A stretch of 47,819 nt of DNA from Myceligenerans salitolerans (GCF_017349295.1 NZ_JAFMPK010000049.1:103683-151501), one strand, 5' to 3'. Counted from the first letter of the stretch, positions 16,277 through 25,493 are shown. Notes: generated from the letters alone by a model not told the origin. Numbers and translations: made by a program.

Positions 16277-17926
16277 ATGGCGCAGATCACCACCAGGATC
16301 ACCGCGACCGCCGGCGTGGCCGCCGTCGCACTCACGCTCGCCGCCTGCAGCCCGAGCGACACCGACGGCGGTGACACCGACGGGCCGGTCACCCTGGAGA
16401 CCTGGATCAGCCAGGACATGGAGACCCTGTTCCCGGGCGACGCGGGCAGCTACGACAACATCAGCGTGCTCGACGTGGTCTACGACGGCCTGGTCCGCTA
16501 CGACCCGGAGACCACCGAGCCCTACAACTACGTCGCCGAGTCCATCGAGCCGGACGAGGACAACACCGTCTGGACCATCACGATCAAGCCGGACCTGACG
16601 TTCCAGAACGGCGAGCCCGTCGACGCCGAGGCGTTCGCGCGTTCCTGGAACTACACGGCCGACGGCGACAACGGCCTGTACTCGAACTACTTCTTCGGCA
16701 TCATCGAGGGCTACGACGAGATGCAGCCCACCACGGACGACGAGGGCAACATCACCGCCGAGGGCGCCGCGGACGAGCTGTCGGGGCTCGAGATCCTCGA
16801 CCCGCTGACGCTCCAGGTCACCCTTGACGCCCCGTTCGCCGGGTTTGCGACGATGCTCGGCTACACCGGCTTCTTCCCCGTGGCCCAGGAGTGCCTGGAC
16901 GACGTCGACGCGTGCGCCACGCAGCCGATCGGGAACGGGCCCTTCCGGGTGACGGAGTGGCAGCAGAGCCAGGAGCTGACCGCCGAGAAGTGGGCGGACT
17001 ACCCGCTGGACGAGACCCCGGCGTACGACGCGATCCACTGGACCGAGTACGCCACGGGCGAGACGTCCGGGTGGGCCGACTTCAAGGCCGGCGACCTCGA
17101 TCTCTCCTTCCCGCCGACGGCCGAGGTGGAGTCCGCGAGGAACGATCCCGAGCTCGCCGAGCGGTACGTCGAGCGCCCCGGCGCCGCCCTGACGTACCTC
17201 GGCTTCTCCGGCTACACCGACGGCCCCTGGAACGACATCGAGTTCCGCAAGGCGATCTCGATGGCGATCGACCGCGAGGGCATCATCGCCTCGCTCGGCA
17301 GCGGCCAGGCCACCCCGGCCGACTCCTGGGTGGTCCCGGGCGGTGTGCCCGGAGGCGAGGCCGGGACGTGCGAGTGGTGCGTGTTCGACCCGGAGGCCGC
17401 CCGCGCCGCGCTGGAGCGGGCCGGCGGGTGGCCCGAGGGCGAAAAGCTGCAGATCAGCCTGGGTGACGACGACGCCGAGGTGGAGTACTTCACCGCGATC
17501 GGCAACTCCATCGAGGAGGTGCTGGGCATCCCGTACGAACTGAACATCTTGCCCTCCACCGACTACTTCACCACGCGCGCGGAGCAGGGCTTCGACGGCA
17601 TGTTCCGGAACAACTGGTTCCCCGACTACCCGCTGAACGAGAACTACCTCAGCTTCTACGCCTCGGGTGAACCCGGCGCGGGGCACTGGGGCTGGTACAG
17701 CGAGGAGTTCGAGGCCAAGCTGGCCGAGGCCGCGGCGGCGCCGTCGCTCGACGAGTCCGTGGCCCTCTACCAGGAGGCCGAGGCCATCCTCGCCGAGGAG
17801 TTCCCGACCATCCCGTTCCGCTGGGGCTTCAGCTCCACCTACTACAGCGAGCGCCTGGACAACGTGATCCTCAACCCGTTCTCGGGCGCGCCGATCCTGC
17901 GCGAGATCGAGGTCTCGGACGGCTGA
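16277..17926 (+). CDS. peptide-type ABC transporter substrate-binding lipoprotein
   Basis: This 549-residue extracytoplasmic solute-binding protein belongs to family 5 (DppA/OppA class). The signal peptide ends in the lipobox LAAC with Cys24 as lipidation site. A Thr/Asp/Gly-rich linker follows, then the family-5 fold: WTITIKPDLTFQNGEPVDAEAFARSWNY early, PIGNGPFRVTEW in the middle, FRKAISMAIDREGI and the late FRNNWFPDYPLNENYLSFYASGE. ATG 16277 gives a proper signal peptide; the in-frame GTG at 16250 would start inside the upstream dyad and is rejected. It leads a seven-gene operon. Family ligands are oligopeptides, dipeptides, nickel or glycans. The acidic character is normal for an extracellular protein here. 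Confidence 0.93.
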   Translation: MAQITTRITATAGVAAVALTLAACSPSDTDGGDTDGPVTLETWISQDMETLFPGDAGSYDNISVLDVVYDGLVRYDPETTEPYNYVAESIEPDEDNTVWTITIKPDLTFQNGEPVDAEAFARSWNYTADGDNGLYSNYFFGIIEGYDEMQPTTDDEGNITAEGAADELSGLEILDPLTLQVTLDAPFAGFATMLGYTGFFPVAQECLDDVDACATQPIGNGPFRVTEWQQSQELTAEKWADYPLDETPAYDAIHWTEYATGETSGWADFKAGDLDLSFPPTAEVESARNDPELAERYVERPGAALTYLGFSGYTDGPWNDIEFRKAISMAIDREGIIASLGSGQATPADSWVVPGGVPGGEAGTCEWCVFDPEAARAALERAGGWPEGEKLQISLGDDDAEVEYFTAIGNSIEEVLGIPYELNILPSTDYFTTRAEQGFDGMFRNNWFPDYPLNENYLSFYASGEPGAGHWGWYSEEFEAKLAEAAAAPSLDESVALYQEAEAILAEEFPTIPFRWGFSSTYYSERLDNVILNPFSGAPILREIEVSDG

Positions 17927-17972
17927 GCCGTCACACACCCGACCGACCGCGAGAACCGCACCGAGGGAGTCC

Positions 17973-18977
17973 ATGGGCCGTTACGTCACCAGAAGGGTGC
18001 TGCAGGCAGTCGGCACGCTGCTGCTCGTGATGTTCCTGCTGCACCTGCTCACCACGGTAGCCATCCAGCTCAACGGCAACCCGGCGCAGGCGTTCTTCGG
18101 GGACAAGGTCGCGTCGCCGGCGCAGCTGGCTGCCGTCGAGCAGCGTTTCGGGCTCGACGATCCCTGTTTCGACCGGGTGGGCGATCCGTGCCTCGGCCCG
18201 TTCGCCGAGCGGCTCGGCCAGTACGCGCGCGGCGACTTCGGCACCAACCTGCGCGGCCGCGAGGTGTCCGACATCGTGGCCGCGGCGGCGCCGAACACCC
18301 TGCGGCTGTTCTGCGTCGTGCTGATCACCTGGCTGACGCTCGGCATGGTGCTCGGCTCGGTCGCGGCGCGCCGGCGCGGGTCGGCCGGCGACCACGGCAT
18401 CCGGCTGACCTCGGTCCTCATCGACGCCTTCCCGGTCTTCGTGCTGCTGATCGTCTACCGGTACGTCGTGGCCGTGCCGCTGCACCGGTGGGCCGAGGAG
18501 ACGTTCGGTGAGGACAGCTGGCCGCCGTACTGGTTCAAGCCCTCCTTCGACCCCGACCATCCGTGGGCCACGGTGGTGGTGCCGGGCATCTTGCTGGGCC
18601 TGGCCGGGTCGGCGGCGTTCATCCGCCTGGTCCGGGCCGGACAGCTCGAGTCCTACCAGGGCGACCACGTGCGCACCGCGCGGTCGAAGGGTCTGGCGGA
18701 GCGGCACGTCGTCGTGCACCACGTGGTGCGGAACTCGTCGGTGCCGGTGGTCACCGCCGTGGGGCTCACGTTCGCCGAGGCGCTCGGAGGCGCCGTGATC
18801 ACGGAGGGTCTGATGAACATCTACGGGATGGGCGGCGTCCTGTGGGAGGCCGTCCGGAACGACGACGTCGGGCTCGTGCTGGGCATCGTGACCCTGCTGG
18901 CCGCCGTCACCGTGGTGGTGATGATCGTCGTCGACGTCGCCTACGCCGTGCTCGACCCGAGGATTCGCTATGAGTGA
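17973..18977 (+). CDS. ABC transporter permease, DppB/OppB type
   Basis: This 334-residue inner-membrane permease begins MGRYVTRRVLQAVGTLLLVMFLLHLL, the usual first helix. A periplasmic loop with GDFGTNLRGREVSDIV follows, then the binding-protein-dependent transport domain. Its EAA-type coupling segment is DHVRTARSKGLAERHVVVHHVVRNSSVPVV, and EALGGAVITEGLMNIYGMGGVL follows. Roughly six transmembrane segments are visible. GAGGGAG upstream of ATG 17973 is a clear ribosome binding site. It overlaps the next permease by 8 nt, which implies translational coupling and obligatory heterodimer assembly with the downstream DppC-type protein. Confidence 0.93.
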   Translation: MGRYVTRRVLQAVGTLLLVMFLLHLLTTVAIQLNGNPAQAFFGDKVASPAQLAAVEQRFGLDDPCFDRVGDPCLGPFAERLGQYARGDFGTNLRGREVSDIVAAAAPNTLRLFCVVLITWLTLGMVLGSVAARRRGSAGDHGIRLTSVLIDAFPVFVLLIVYRYVVAVPLHRWAEETFGEDSWPPYWFKPSFDPDHPWATVVVPGILLGLAGSAAFIRLVRAGQLESYQGDHVRTARSKGLAERHVVVHHVVRNSSVPVVTAVGLTFAEALGGAVITEGLMNIYGMGGVLWEAVRNDDVGLVLGIVTLLAAVTVVVMIVVDVAYAVLDPRIRYE

Positions 18978-19860
18978 GGAAGCCCGGCCGCTCGCCGGGG
19001 CCTGGCGGGCGTTGCGGCGCCGCCCCGACACGGTGGCCGCGGCGACCGTGGTCCTGTTCTTCGCGCTGATGGCGGCGTTCCCGGCGCTGTTCACGAGCAC
19101 GAGCCCCCGGTCGTGCCCCATCCGGGACGCGCGCCTGGACCCGCAGGGCTGGGGAGCGGCGCATCCGCTGGGCACCGACGCCCTCGGGTGCGACGTGCTG
19201 GCCACGCTCGTGCACGGTGTCCGGCCGTCGCTGCTGCTCGCCGCCGTCGTCGTCGGTGTCTCGGTCATGATCGGCGTCACGCTCGGGCTGCTCGCCGGGT
19301 ACTACCTCGGCTGGGTGGACTACCTCGTCTCGCGGGCCGTGGAGGTGTTCCTCGTGGTCCCGCTGCTCCTGGCGGCGCTCCTCGTGCTGTCGCTGTTCCA
19401 GGGCGTCGACCTGGGCGCCGGGACCTTCCAGGTCATTCTGCTTCCGGCGGTCGTGCTGATCCTTTTCGGCTGGATGCCGTACGCCCGCTACGTCCGGGCC
19501 AGCACCCTGGAGGCGAAGAACCTGGACTACGTCACCGCGGCCCGTTCGCTGGGTGCCTCCGACGTGCGCATCATGGTGCGGCACGTGCTGCCGAACGCGA
19601 TCGGGACGGTGACGGCGCTGTTGCCCACCTCCGTGGCGGGCGTGATCAGCGCGGAGGCCGTGCTGTCGTTCCTGGGTATCGGGGTGCGGCCCCCGGCGAC
19701 GAGCTGGGGCATCCAGATCGAGCAGGGCTCCGAATGGGTGACGGGCGGCGCGCCGCACATCCTGCTCGCCCCGCTGGTCTGCCTGGTGGCGACGGTGCTG
19801 GCGCTGGTGGTGCTCGGCGACGCGCTGCGGGACGCGCTCGACCCGAGGCTGGCTCGATGA
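18970..19860 (+). CDS. ABC transporter permease, DppC/OppC type
   Basis: This 296-residue partner permease starts with a cytoplasmic segment and a first helix. The extracytoplasmic part contains HPLGTDALGCDVLATLVHGVRPSLLLA, the family signature. The coupling region reads RYVRASTLEAKNLDYVTAARSLGASDVRIMVRHVLPN, followed by SAEAVLSFLGIGVRPPATSWG. The C-terminus DALRDALDPRL is typical of DppC. It overlaps the preceding gene by 8 nt. Its TGA stop overlaps the ATG of a 25-codon micro-ORF that leads to the first ATPase gene. It forms the membrane pore with the upstream permease. Confidence 0.93.
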   Translation: MSEEARPLAGAWRALRRRPDTVAAATVVLFFALMAAFPALFTSTSPRSCPIRDARLDPQGWGAAHPLGTDALGCDVLATLVHGVRPSLLLAAVVVGVSVMIGVTLGLLAGYYLGWVDYLVSRAVEVFLVVPLLLAALLVLSLFQGVDLGAGTFQVILLPAVVLILFGWMPYARYVRASTLEAKNLDYVTAARSLGASDVRIMVRHVLPNAIGTVTALLPTSVAGVISAEAVLSFLGIGVRPPATSWGIQIEQGSEWVTGGAPHILLAPLVCLVATVLALVVLGDALRDALDPRLAR

Positions 19861-19934
19861 CCGGCGCAGCGGCGGTCGACCACGGCGGGCGCACCATCGA
19901 CGGGCGCCACGGAGCGGAAGGGAGCGACGCATGA
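19857..19934 (+). CDS. 25-codon micro-ORF bridging the permease and ATPase genes
   Basis: A small open frame starts at ATG 19857 within an ATGA overlap with the DppC-type stop and ends at TGA 19932-19934, within a second ATGA overlap with the first ATPase start. GAGG lies 9 nt before its ATG. The peptide (starts MTGAAAVDHGG, no hydrophobic stretch) matches nothing I know. It may act only as a translational relay across a gap of about 70 nt, or it may be fortuitous. Confidence 0.35.
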   Translation: MTGAAAVDHGGRTIDGRHGAEGSDA

Positions 19935-21130
19935 GGGTGCGGAAGGCGGGCGGCACCGGGCCCGAGGGGACGGGGCGGGCAGCGGCCGAGCGGGACGGCC
20001 GGACGGCGTCGTCGCGCGCTCCCCTGCTCGAGGTGCGCGACCTGGCGGTGGAGTTCCGCACCGCGGAGGGCACCGTGCGGGCGGTGGACGGGCTGTCGTA
20101 CCGCGTGGACGCCGGGCGCACGCTCGCGGTGGTCGGTGAGTCGGGGTCGGGCAAGTCGGTCTCGTCGCTCGCGGTGATGGGACTGCTGCCCGACGGCGCA
20201 CGGGTGTCCCGCGGTCAGGTCCTCCTGGCGGGCGAGGACCTGCTGACCCTGAGCCGGCGGGAGCACCGCGACCGGTGCGGGGACCGGGTCGCGATGGTCT
20301 TCCAGGACGCGCTGGCGGCGCTCAACCCCGTGCACACCGTCGGATACCAACTGACGGAGGCCCTGCGCGCGCGGCGTGGGCTGTCCCGCAGGGACGCCGC
20401 ACGCCGGGCCGTGGAACTGCTGGACCTCGTGCGGGTGCCGAACGCCCGTGGCCGGGTGAAGGACCATCCGCACCAGTTCTCCGGCGGGATGCGACAGCGC
20501 GTGATGATCGCGATCGCGCTGGCCATGGACCCGGACGTGCTCATCGCGGACGAGCCGACGACGGCGCTCGACGTCACGGTGCAGGCGCAGGTGCTGCGGC
20601 TGCTCGCCGAGATCCAGGCCGAGCGGCGGATGGGCCTGGTCCTCATCACGCACGATCTGGGCGTGGTGGCCGGGGTGGCCGACGACGTCACCGTCATGTA
20701 CGCCGGACGGGTCGTGGAGCGGGCGCCGGTGCGGGACACGTTCCGCGCACCCGCCCATCCCTACACACGCGCGCTGCTGCGGTCGATCCCGTCGGCTGCC
20801 TCGGGCGGCCCCCAGGGAGCCGACGCGCGCAGGCCCCGCCTGTCCGTCATTCCCGGCCGGCCGCCGAGCCCGGCCGCGCTCCCGGCCGGCTGCGCCTTCC
20901 ATCCACGCTGCGACCTGGCGGGCGACCTGTGCCGGTCCGAACGGCCCCCGCTGACCACGGCCCTGACCACGCAGCCGCACGACGACGCGTCGTCGTACCC
21001 CCGCGCCTCCGCCTGCCACTTCGCCGCCGAGGTGCTCGCGTCCCACGACGTGCCGGCGGCGGCCTCGGGACGACCCCGGCCGACGGGCCGGCGGGACGCC
21101 CGGGAGACCGAGGAGCCCACCGATGCCTGA
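19931..21130 (+). CDS. ABC transporter ATP-binding protein, DppD/OppD type
   Basis: This 399-residue ATPase energises the importer. After a poorly conserved N-terminal extension of about 30 residues come Walker [10 protein letters not shown]-loop [20 protein letters not shown], signature [15 protein letters not shown], Walker [18 protein letters not shown] and the switch [13 protein letters not shown]. The C-terminal oligopeptide-transporter extension follows, with [12 protein letters not shown] and the cysteine-bearing [15 protein letters not shown] region (four cysteines near the end, the putative Fe-S or zinc cluster of this subfamily). ATG 19931 has GGAAGGGAG upstream. It overlaps the second ATPase gene by 8 nt. 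Confidence 0.94.
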   Translation: MRVRKAGGTGPEGTGRAAAERDGRTASSRAPLLEVRDLAVEFRTAEGTVRAVDGLSYRVDAGRTLAVVGESGSGKSVSSLAVMGLLPDGARVSRGQVLLAGEDLLTLSRREHRDRCGDRVAMVFQDALAALNPVHTVGYQLTEALRARRGLSRRDAARRAVELLDLVRVPNARGRVKDHPHQFSGGMRQRVMIAIALAMDPDVLIADEPTTALDVTVQAQVLRLLAEIQAERRMGLVLITHDLGVVAGVADDVTVMYAGRVVERAPVRDTFRAPAHPYTRALLRSIPSAASGGPQGADARRPRLSVIPGRPPSPAALPAGCAFHPRCDLAGDLCRSERPPLTTALTTQPHDDASSYPRASACHFAAEVLASHDVPAAASGRPRPTGRRDARETEEPTDA

Positions 21131-22226
21131 ACCCGTGCTCGAGGTCCGACAGCTCGTCAGGCACTTCCCGGTACGCCGCGGCCTGCTGCGCCGTACCGTC
21201 GCCACCGTGAAGGCCGTCGACGGCGTCTCGTTCACGCTCGCCGCCGGGCGCACCCTCGGGCTCGTGGGCGAGTCCGGGTCGGGCAAGTCCACGCTCGCCC
21301 GCATGCTCGCGGGGATCGAGCGGCCGACGGCGGGCCAGGTGCTCGTGCACGGTGAGGACGTGGCCCGCCTCTCCCGAGCCGGACGCAAGCGGCTGCGACG
21401 CGACGTGCAGATGGTGTTCCAGGACCCGTACACCTCGCTGAACCCTCGCATGTCCGTGGGCGAGATCGTCGGCGAGCCCTTCGCGATCCACCGGATCACC
21501 CCGGCCGGCGGGCGCCGCGCCGCCGTGGGCGAGCTGCTCGAACTGGTGGGTCTCGAACCCGGCCACGCGAGCCGCTACCCGCACCAGTTCTCCGGCGGGC
21601 AGCGGCAGCGCATCGGCATCGCACGGGCGCTCGCGCTGCGTCCCGGCATCCTGGTGTGCGACGAACCGGTGTCCGCGCTCGACGTGTCCGTCCAGGGCCA
21701 GGTGGTGAACCTTTTGCAGGACCTGCAGGAGGAACTGGGCCTGTCGTACCTGTTCGTGGCGCACGACCTCGGGGTCGTGCGGCACATCGCGCACGAGGTC
21801 GCGGTCATGTACCTGGGGCACGTCGTGGAACACGGTCCCTCGGGTGACGTCTACGACGACGCCCGCCACCCCTACACGCGGGCGCTCCTGTCGGCCGCAC
21901 CCGTACCGGACCCGGCGGTGCGGTTCGCCCCCGCGGGGGACGCGGGCAGGGGCGACGGAGCCATCACGCTGGAAGGCGAACCGCCGTCGCCGACGAACCC
22001 TCCGGCGGGGTGTGTCTTCCACACCCGGTGCCCGCTGGCACGAGCGCTCGGATCGGAGGCGGCCGACGGCGCCCTCGCCGGGGAGACCGCCGTGCTCACG
22101 GGCGAACGGCCCGGTGGCGGGCACCACGTTCCCGAACGGTGCGCGCGGACGGCCCCGGTTCTGGAGCCGCGGGCGGCGTGTCACTTCGCGCGCTCGGTTC
22201 CTGCTGCGGTGAAGGTGGAGTCATGA
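21123..22226 (+). CDS. ABC transporter ATP-binding protein, DppF/OppF type
   Basis: This 367-residue second ATPase forms the heterodimer with the upstream one. Walker [11 protein letters not shown]-loop [24 protein letters not shown], signature [15 protein letters not shown], Walker [18 protein letters not shown] and [16 protein letters not shown] are all present. The C-terminal [12 protein letters not shown] and [11 protein letters not shown] segments are also present. All catalytic motifs look intact in both ATPases, so both sites should hydrolyse ATP. Its TGA overlaps the ATG of the amidotransferase gene by 4 nt (ATGA). That joins import to a downstream amide- or glutamyl-cleaving activity. 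Confidence 0.94.
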   Translation: MPEPVLEVRQLVRHFPVRRGLLRRTVATVKAVDGVSFTLAAGRTLGLVGESGSGKSTLARMLAGIERPTAGQVLVHGEDVARLSRAGRKRLRRDVQMVFQDPYTSLNPRMSVGEIVGEPFAIHRITPAGGRRAAVGELLELVGLEPGHASRYPHQFSGGQRQRIGIARALALRPGILVCDEPVSALDVSVQGQVVNLLQDLQEELGLSYLFVAHDLGVVRHIAHEVAVMYLGHVVEHGPSGDVYDDARHPYTRALLSAAPVPDPAVRFAPAGDAGRGDGAITLEGEPPSPTNPPAGCVFHTRCPLARALGSEAADGALAGETAVLTGERPGGGHHVPERCARTAPVLEPRAACHFARSVPAAVKVES

Positions 22227-22924
22227 CACGTGTGCTGGTGGTCCAGAACTCGAAGGGCTCCGGGCCCCGGCGTCTGACGCGATGGCTCGCCGATGCCGGC
22301 GTGACCGCCGACGTCGTCACGGCGTGGGAGGGCCTGCCCCGAACCCTGGACGGGTACGACGGCGTCGTGCTGCTGGGCGGCGGCTATCTCCCCGACGACG
22401 ACGCGGAGCATCCGTGGCTGCCCGGCGAGCGCGCGCTCACCGCCGAGGCGCTGGAGCGTGCGGTCCCCCTGCTGGGGATCTGCCTGGGGGAACAGCTGCT
22501 CGCCCACGTCGCCGGCGGCGAGGTGACCGCGAGATCGGGCGAGACCGAGCGCGGAATGTGCGCGCTGGAGGTCCTGCCGGCCGCGGCGGGAGACCCGATC
22601 CTCGGGCGGTTCACCCCCGGAACCCTGTGGATGCTGCAGAACCATGAGGACTCGGTGACCGCGCTCCCGCCGGGAGCGACGCTTCTGGCCACGTCGGCGG
22701 AGTGCCGGGTGCAGGCCTTCCGGGTGGGACACGCGGCGTGGGGGCTGCAGTTCCACCCGGAGGCGCCACCCGACGCGATCCTGCGCTGGGACGAAGCCGC
22801 ACTGGCCGACCAGGGCCTGGACCGCGCCGCCCTCGCGGCGGCCGCGAAGGAGCACGCCGAGGAGAACGAGGCCGGTTCCCGCGCCGTGGTCAGGGCATGG
22901 GCCTCGCTGGCGGGTGGTTCGTGA
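22223..22924 (+). CDS. class I glutamine amidotransferase-like protein
   Basis: This 233-residue stand-alone GATase1-fold protein has the nucleophile elbow GICLGE with Cys87 and the FHPE motif with His178 and Glu180, the complete Cys-His-Glu triad. The [13 protein letters not shown] block is typical of GMP-synthase-like and peptidase-C26-like members. No synthetase domain or partner is nearby, so it may act as a hydrolase of gamma-glutamyl or amide bonds. It is translationally coupled on both sides: ATGA with the second ATPase gene and TGATG with the serine hydrolase. I infer it acts on the imported substrate or on a product of it. Start ATG 22223 is fixed by that overlap; the frame is open further upstream inside the ATPase gene. 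Confidence 0.85.
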   Translation: MTRVLVVQNSKGSGPRRLTRWLADAGVTADVVTAWEGLPRTLDGYDGVVLLGGGYLPDDDAEHPWLPGERALTAEALERAVPLLGICLGEQLLAHVAGGEVTARSGETERGMCALEVLPAAAGDPILGRFTPGTLWMLQNHEDSVTALPPGATLLATSAECRVQAFRVGHAAWGLQFHPEAPPDAILRWDEAALADQGLDRAALAAAAKEHAEENEAGSRAVVRAWASLAGGS

Positions 22925-23733
22925 TGCCTCGCACGGGAACGCACAGCGACGGCGTGCCGTTCATCGCCTTCCACGTCGCACGGGCCTCGGGGGAGGTGCT
23001 CGCCGCCCGTGAGGACGACGTGGTGGTCTACGCCGCCTCGACGGTGAAGCTCGCCGTGCTCGCCGCCACCGCCCGCGAACTGGACGCCGGCACGGCGTCA
23101 CCGGACGAGGAGCTGCTCGCGACCCGGACCTTCACCTCGCAGGTGCCGGGCGCCGGCACCTTCACGATCGAACCGGACGACGTCGACCCGGGCCTTCCTC
23201 CGGACGGCACGCCCATGCCGTTGGCCGACGTCGCGGAGCGGATGGTCGTCGTCTCCTCCAACGAGGCCACCAACATGCTGATCGAGCGGGTCGGCTTCGA
23301 GGCGTGCAACCGGGTGCTGTCGGACGCGGGCTGTGCGGACTCGGTGCTGAGCCGCCTGTACTCCGACCTCGCCGCGGCCGGAGCCGGCCCCTCGCACCGC
23401 GTGACCGCGCGCGACCTCGCCCGGCTGATGAGCGCCCTCGTCACCGGGCGGCTGGCGAGCCACGGGCGGACGGCCTGGATGCTGGAACTCCTGTCCCGCC
23501 AGACGGACCGCCAGCTCACCGCGGCGTTCCCGGAGGGCGCGGTCTTCGGCTCCAAGTCCGGTTGGGTGGACGGAATCCGGCACGACGTGGCGTTCCTCGG
23601 TGGCCCGGGCCCCGACGCCCTCGTGATCGCCGTGTGCACGCGGGGCTACGAGAACCCGGACGCGGAGGAGGCGCTCAAGGCGCTCGGCGCGATGGCCTCG
23701 GTGATGAGCCGCCCGACCACGGCTGGCCCGTAA
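22924..23733 (+). CDS. serine hydrolase, class A beta-lactamase-like
   Basis: This 269-residue protein has the penicillin-recognising serine hydrolase fold. SxxK is at Ser39-Lys42 (ASTVK), an S-x-N motif is at Ser111-Asn113 (SSNEATN), and a K-S-G triad is at Lys211-Gly213 (GSKSGW). The class A catalytic Glu of the omega loop is not obvious. No signal peptide is visible, so it appears cytoplasmic, which is unusual for a beta-lactamase and argues for an intracellular peptidase or esterase. The start overlaps the previous stop (TGATG); GTG 22921 is an alternative. It is the last gene of the importer operon. A candidate operator for hipBA begins at its stop codon. Confidence 0.83.
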   Translation: MPRTGTHSDGVPFIAFHVARASGEVLAAREDDVVVYAASTVKLAVLAATARELDAGTASPDEELLATRTFTSQVPGAGTFTIEPDDVDPGLPPDGTPMPLADVAERMVVVSSNEATNMLIERVGFEACNRVLSDAGCADSVLSRLYSDLAAAGAGPSHRVTARDLARLMSALVTGRLASHGRTAWMLELLSRQTDRQLTAAFPEGAVFGSKSGWVDGIRHDVAFLGGPGPDALVIAVCTRGYENPDAEEALKALGAMASVMSRPTTAGP

Positions 23734-23754
23734 TGACCACCAAGCTGTCCATTA
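23731..23754 (+). promoter_or_regulatory. candidate operator upstream of hipB
   Basis: TAATG (23731-23735) and CATTA (23750-23754) form the outer arms of a 24-nt imperfect dyad with three further internal complementary pairs. It overlaps the stop codon of the serine hydrolase gene. TATTCT at 23769-23774 is a possible -10 element, about 58 nt before the hipB ATG. HipB-type antitoxins autorepress through inverted repeats in this position. The match is by position and symmetry only. Confidence 0.38.
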
Positions 23755-23831
23755 GGCCATGCGACGGCTATTCTGGTGACCACAGTCCGAGCGGCGCGCC
23801 CAGACCGCCGTCGTCCAGAAAGTCCGACACC

Positions 23832-24134
23832 ATGGCCCGCACGTCCCAACGAACCCTTCGAGATCTCGCCTCGATCGGCGAGCACGTCCGAAACTGGCGC
23901 AAGATCCACGGCCTCACCGCACAACTCGTCGCGGATCGCGCCGGCATCACCCGTACCACCCTGCGCAGCATCGAGAACGGCACGGGCACCGTCAGCCTGG
24001 AGAACACCCTCGCGGTGCTCCGGGTACTGGGGGTGGCCGACGCCGTGGTCGGTGCGACAGATCCGTTGACCACCGAGCTGGGGCGCTTCCACGCCGAACG
24101 CACCCTGCCGCAGCGCGTGCGGATCCCCGGCTGA
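23832..24134 (+). CDS. hipB: XRE-family antitoxin, HipB-like
   Basis: This 100-residue protein is mostly one Cro/C1-type helix-turn-helix. HVRNWRKIHGLTAQLVADRAGITRTTLRSIENG (about 18-50) contains the recognition helix in TRTTLRSIE, followed by the LENTLAVLRVLGVADAV helices. The C-terminal tail (TELGRFHAERTLPQRVR) resembles the HipB tail that contacts the toxin. It probably neutralises the HipA kinase and represses the operon. ATG 23832 begins just before the conserved part and no strong ribosome binding site is visible. The frame is open upstream through the serine hydrolase. hipA begins 35 nt after the stop. Confidence 0.88.
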   Translation: MARTSQRTLRDLASIGEHVRNWRKIHGLTAQLVADRAGITRTTLRSIENGTGTVSLENTLAVLRVLGVADAVVGATDPLTTELGRFHAERTLPQRVRIPG

Positions 24135-24169
24135 GGAGCACCGAACACTACGTGAGGAGTTGAGCCGCC

Positions 24170-25438
24170 GTGGCGATCCGTGTCGAACTCCAACTGCCCG
24201 GCGGCCGGCAGGTGCACGCCGGTGATCTCGACCTGCACCTCAACACGGGCGGAGCGCTCGTCGGCAGTACGTTCCGGTACGACGACGCCTACCTCCGCAC
24301 TCCCGGCGCCTACGCGCTGTGCCCGGAGCTGCCGCTGACGCCCGGCCCGATCCCCTCCGCGGGCGACCGGCCGATGTTCGGCACGTTCGCGGACTGTCAG
24401 CCCGACCAGTGGGGCCGCACGCTCCTGTTCCACGCGGAACGGAACAGTGCCCGCGCCGAGGACCGCGCCTCCGTGCGGCTCACCGAGAAGGACTTCCTGC
24501 TCGGGGTGCAGGACGCGACCCGGCTCGGCGCGTTGCGGCTCTCGCTCGACGGCGGCGAGACGTTCCTGGCACCACCCCGCAGCGACGTCCCGGAGCTCGT
24601 GGACCTGCCCGCGCTGACCGAGGCGGCGGACGCCGTCGCCGACCACCGCGTGTCGGACCAGCACCTGCGGCTGCTGGTGGCCGCGGGCACGTCGATGGGC
24701 GGAGCGAGGCCGAAGGCCACCGTGAGCGACGCCGACGGCGAGCTGTGGATGGCGAAACTTCCCCGCCGGACCGACCGCTGGGACGTCCAGGCGTGGGAGT
24801 ACCTCACGCTCCGGCTCGCGTCCCGCGCGGGCATCGAGGTCCCCGTGGCACGGCTGCACCGGGTCGACGGGGATCGCGGCCGCCACAGCATCCTGCTCAC
24901 CCGGCGGTTCGACCGGCTGTCCGACGGCCGGCGGATCGGGTTCCTGTCGGCGGAGTCCCTCGTGCAGAAGGCGTTCTTCGAGACGATCGACTACCGCACG
25001 CTGGCCGAGACGCTGGCCGACCACTCCGGCAGGCCCAGCGCGGACGGGCACGACCTGTTCCGCCGTGTCGCGTTCACCCTGCTCGTGCGCAACGTGGACG
25101 ACCACATGAAGAACCACGGCTTCCTGCGCCGGGCCGACGGCTGGTCGCTGGCTCCGCTGTTCGACGTCAACCCGGACCCGTTCTCCGTAGCGGAGTCCAC
25201 GCCGTTGCGGCCGATGGGCAACCGCATCGAGCGGGAGGTCCGGGTGCTGCTGGAGACGTGCGGCAGCTACGGGCTGCGGCCCGACGACGCGCGCCGGGTG
25301 GTCTCCGAGGTCTCGGACGCGACGGCCGGCTGGGCCGGTCTGGCCCGTGAGCTGTCGCTGCCCGAGGGTGAGATCGCGCTCATGGCGGAAGCCTTCGAGA
25401 ACCCGAACCGCACGGAGGCGCGGGACCTGGCTGCCTAA
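24170..25438 (+). CDS. hipA: HipA-like serine/threonine kinase toxin
   Basis: This 422-residue HipA-family kinase has an N-terminal HipA_N part with FGTFADCQPDQWGR. The GTSMGGARPK loop at 173-182 carries Ser175, equivalent to the autophosphorylated serine of HipA. Lys196 in WMAKLP is the likely ATP-binding lysine, the catalytic loop is RNVDDHMKN (307-315) and the metal-binding segment is FDVNPDP (331-337). All kinase residues look intact. Family knowledge: E. coli HipA phosphorylates glutamyl-tRNA synthetase and halts translation; the target may differ here. GTG 24170 has GAGGAG 10 nt upstream. The pair lies between the transporter operon and mfd, consistent with a mobile insertion. It ends 55 nt from the convergent mfd stop. 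Confidence 0.9.
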   Translation: MAIRVELQLPGGRQVHAGDLDLHLNTGGALVGSTFRYDDAYLRTPGAYALCPELPLTPGPIPSAGDRPMFGTFADCQPDQWGRTLLFHAERNSARAEDRASVRLTEKDFLLGVQDATRLGALRLSLDGGETFLAPPRSDVPELVDLPALTEAADAVADHRVSDQHLRLLVAAGTSMGGARPKATVSDADGELWMAKLPRRTDRWDVQAWEYLTLRLASRAGIEVPVARLHRVDGDRGRHSILLTRRFDRLSDGRRIGFLSAESLVQKAFFETIDYRTLAETLADHSGRPSADGHDLFRRVAFTLLVRNVDDHMKNHGFLRRADGWSLAPLFDVNPDPFSVAESTPLRPMGNRIEREVRVLLETCGSYGLRPDDARRVVSEVSDATAGWAGLARELSLPEGEIALMAEAFENPNRTEARDLAA

Positions 25439-25493
25439 CCTCGCCGCCGGCGGTGCCGGGGCAGCGGAGCCGGGGACCGGCGGGTCCGGTGGG

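Noticed and set aside
22924-23733. Calling the serine hydrolase a beta-lactamase resistance gene
   Set aside because: SxxK and KSG are present, but there is no signal peptide and no clear omega-loop glutamate. The operon context points to peptide metabolism.
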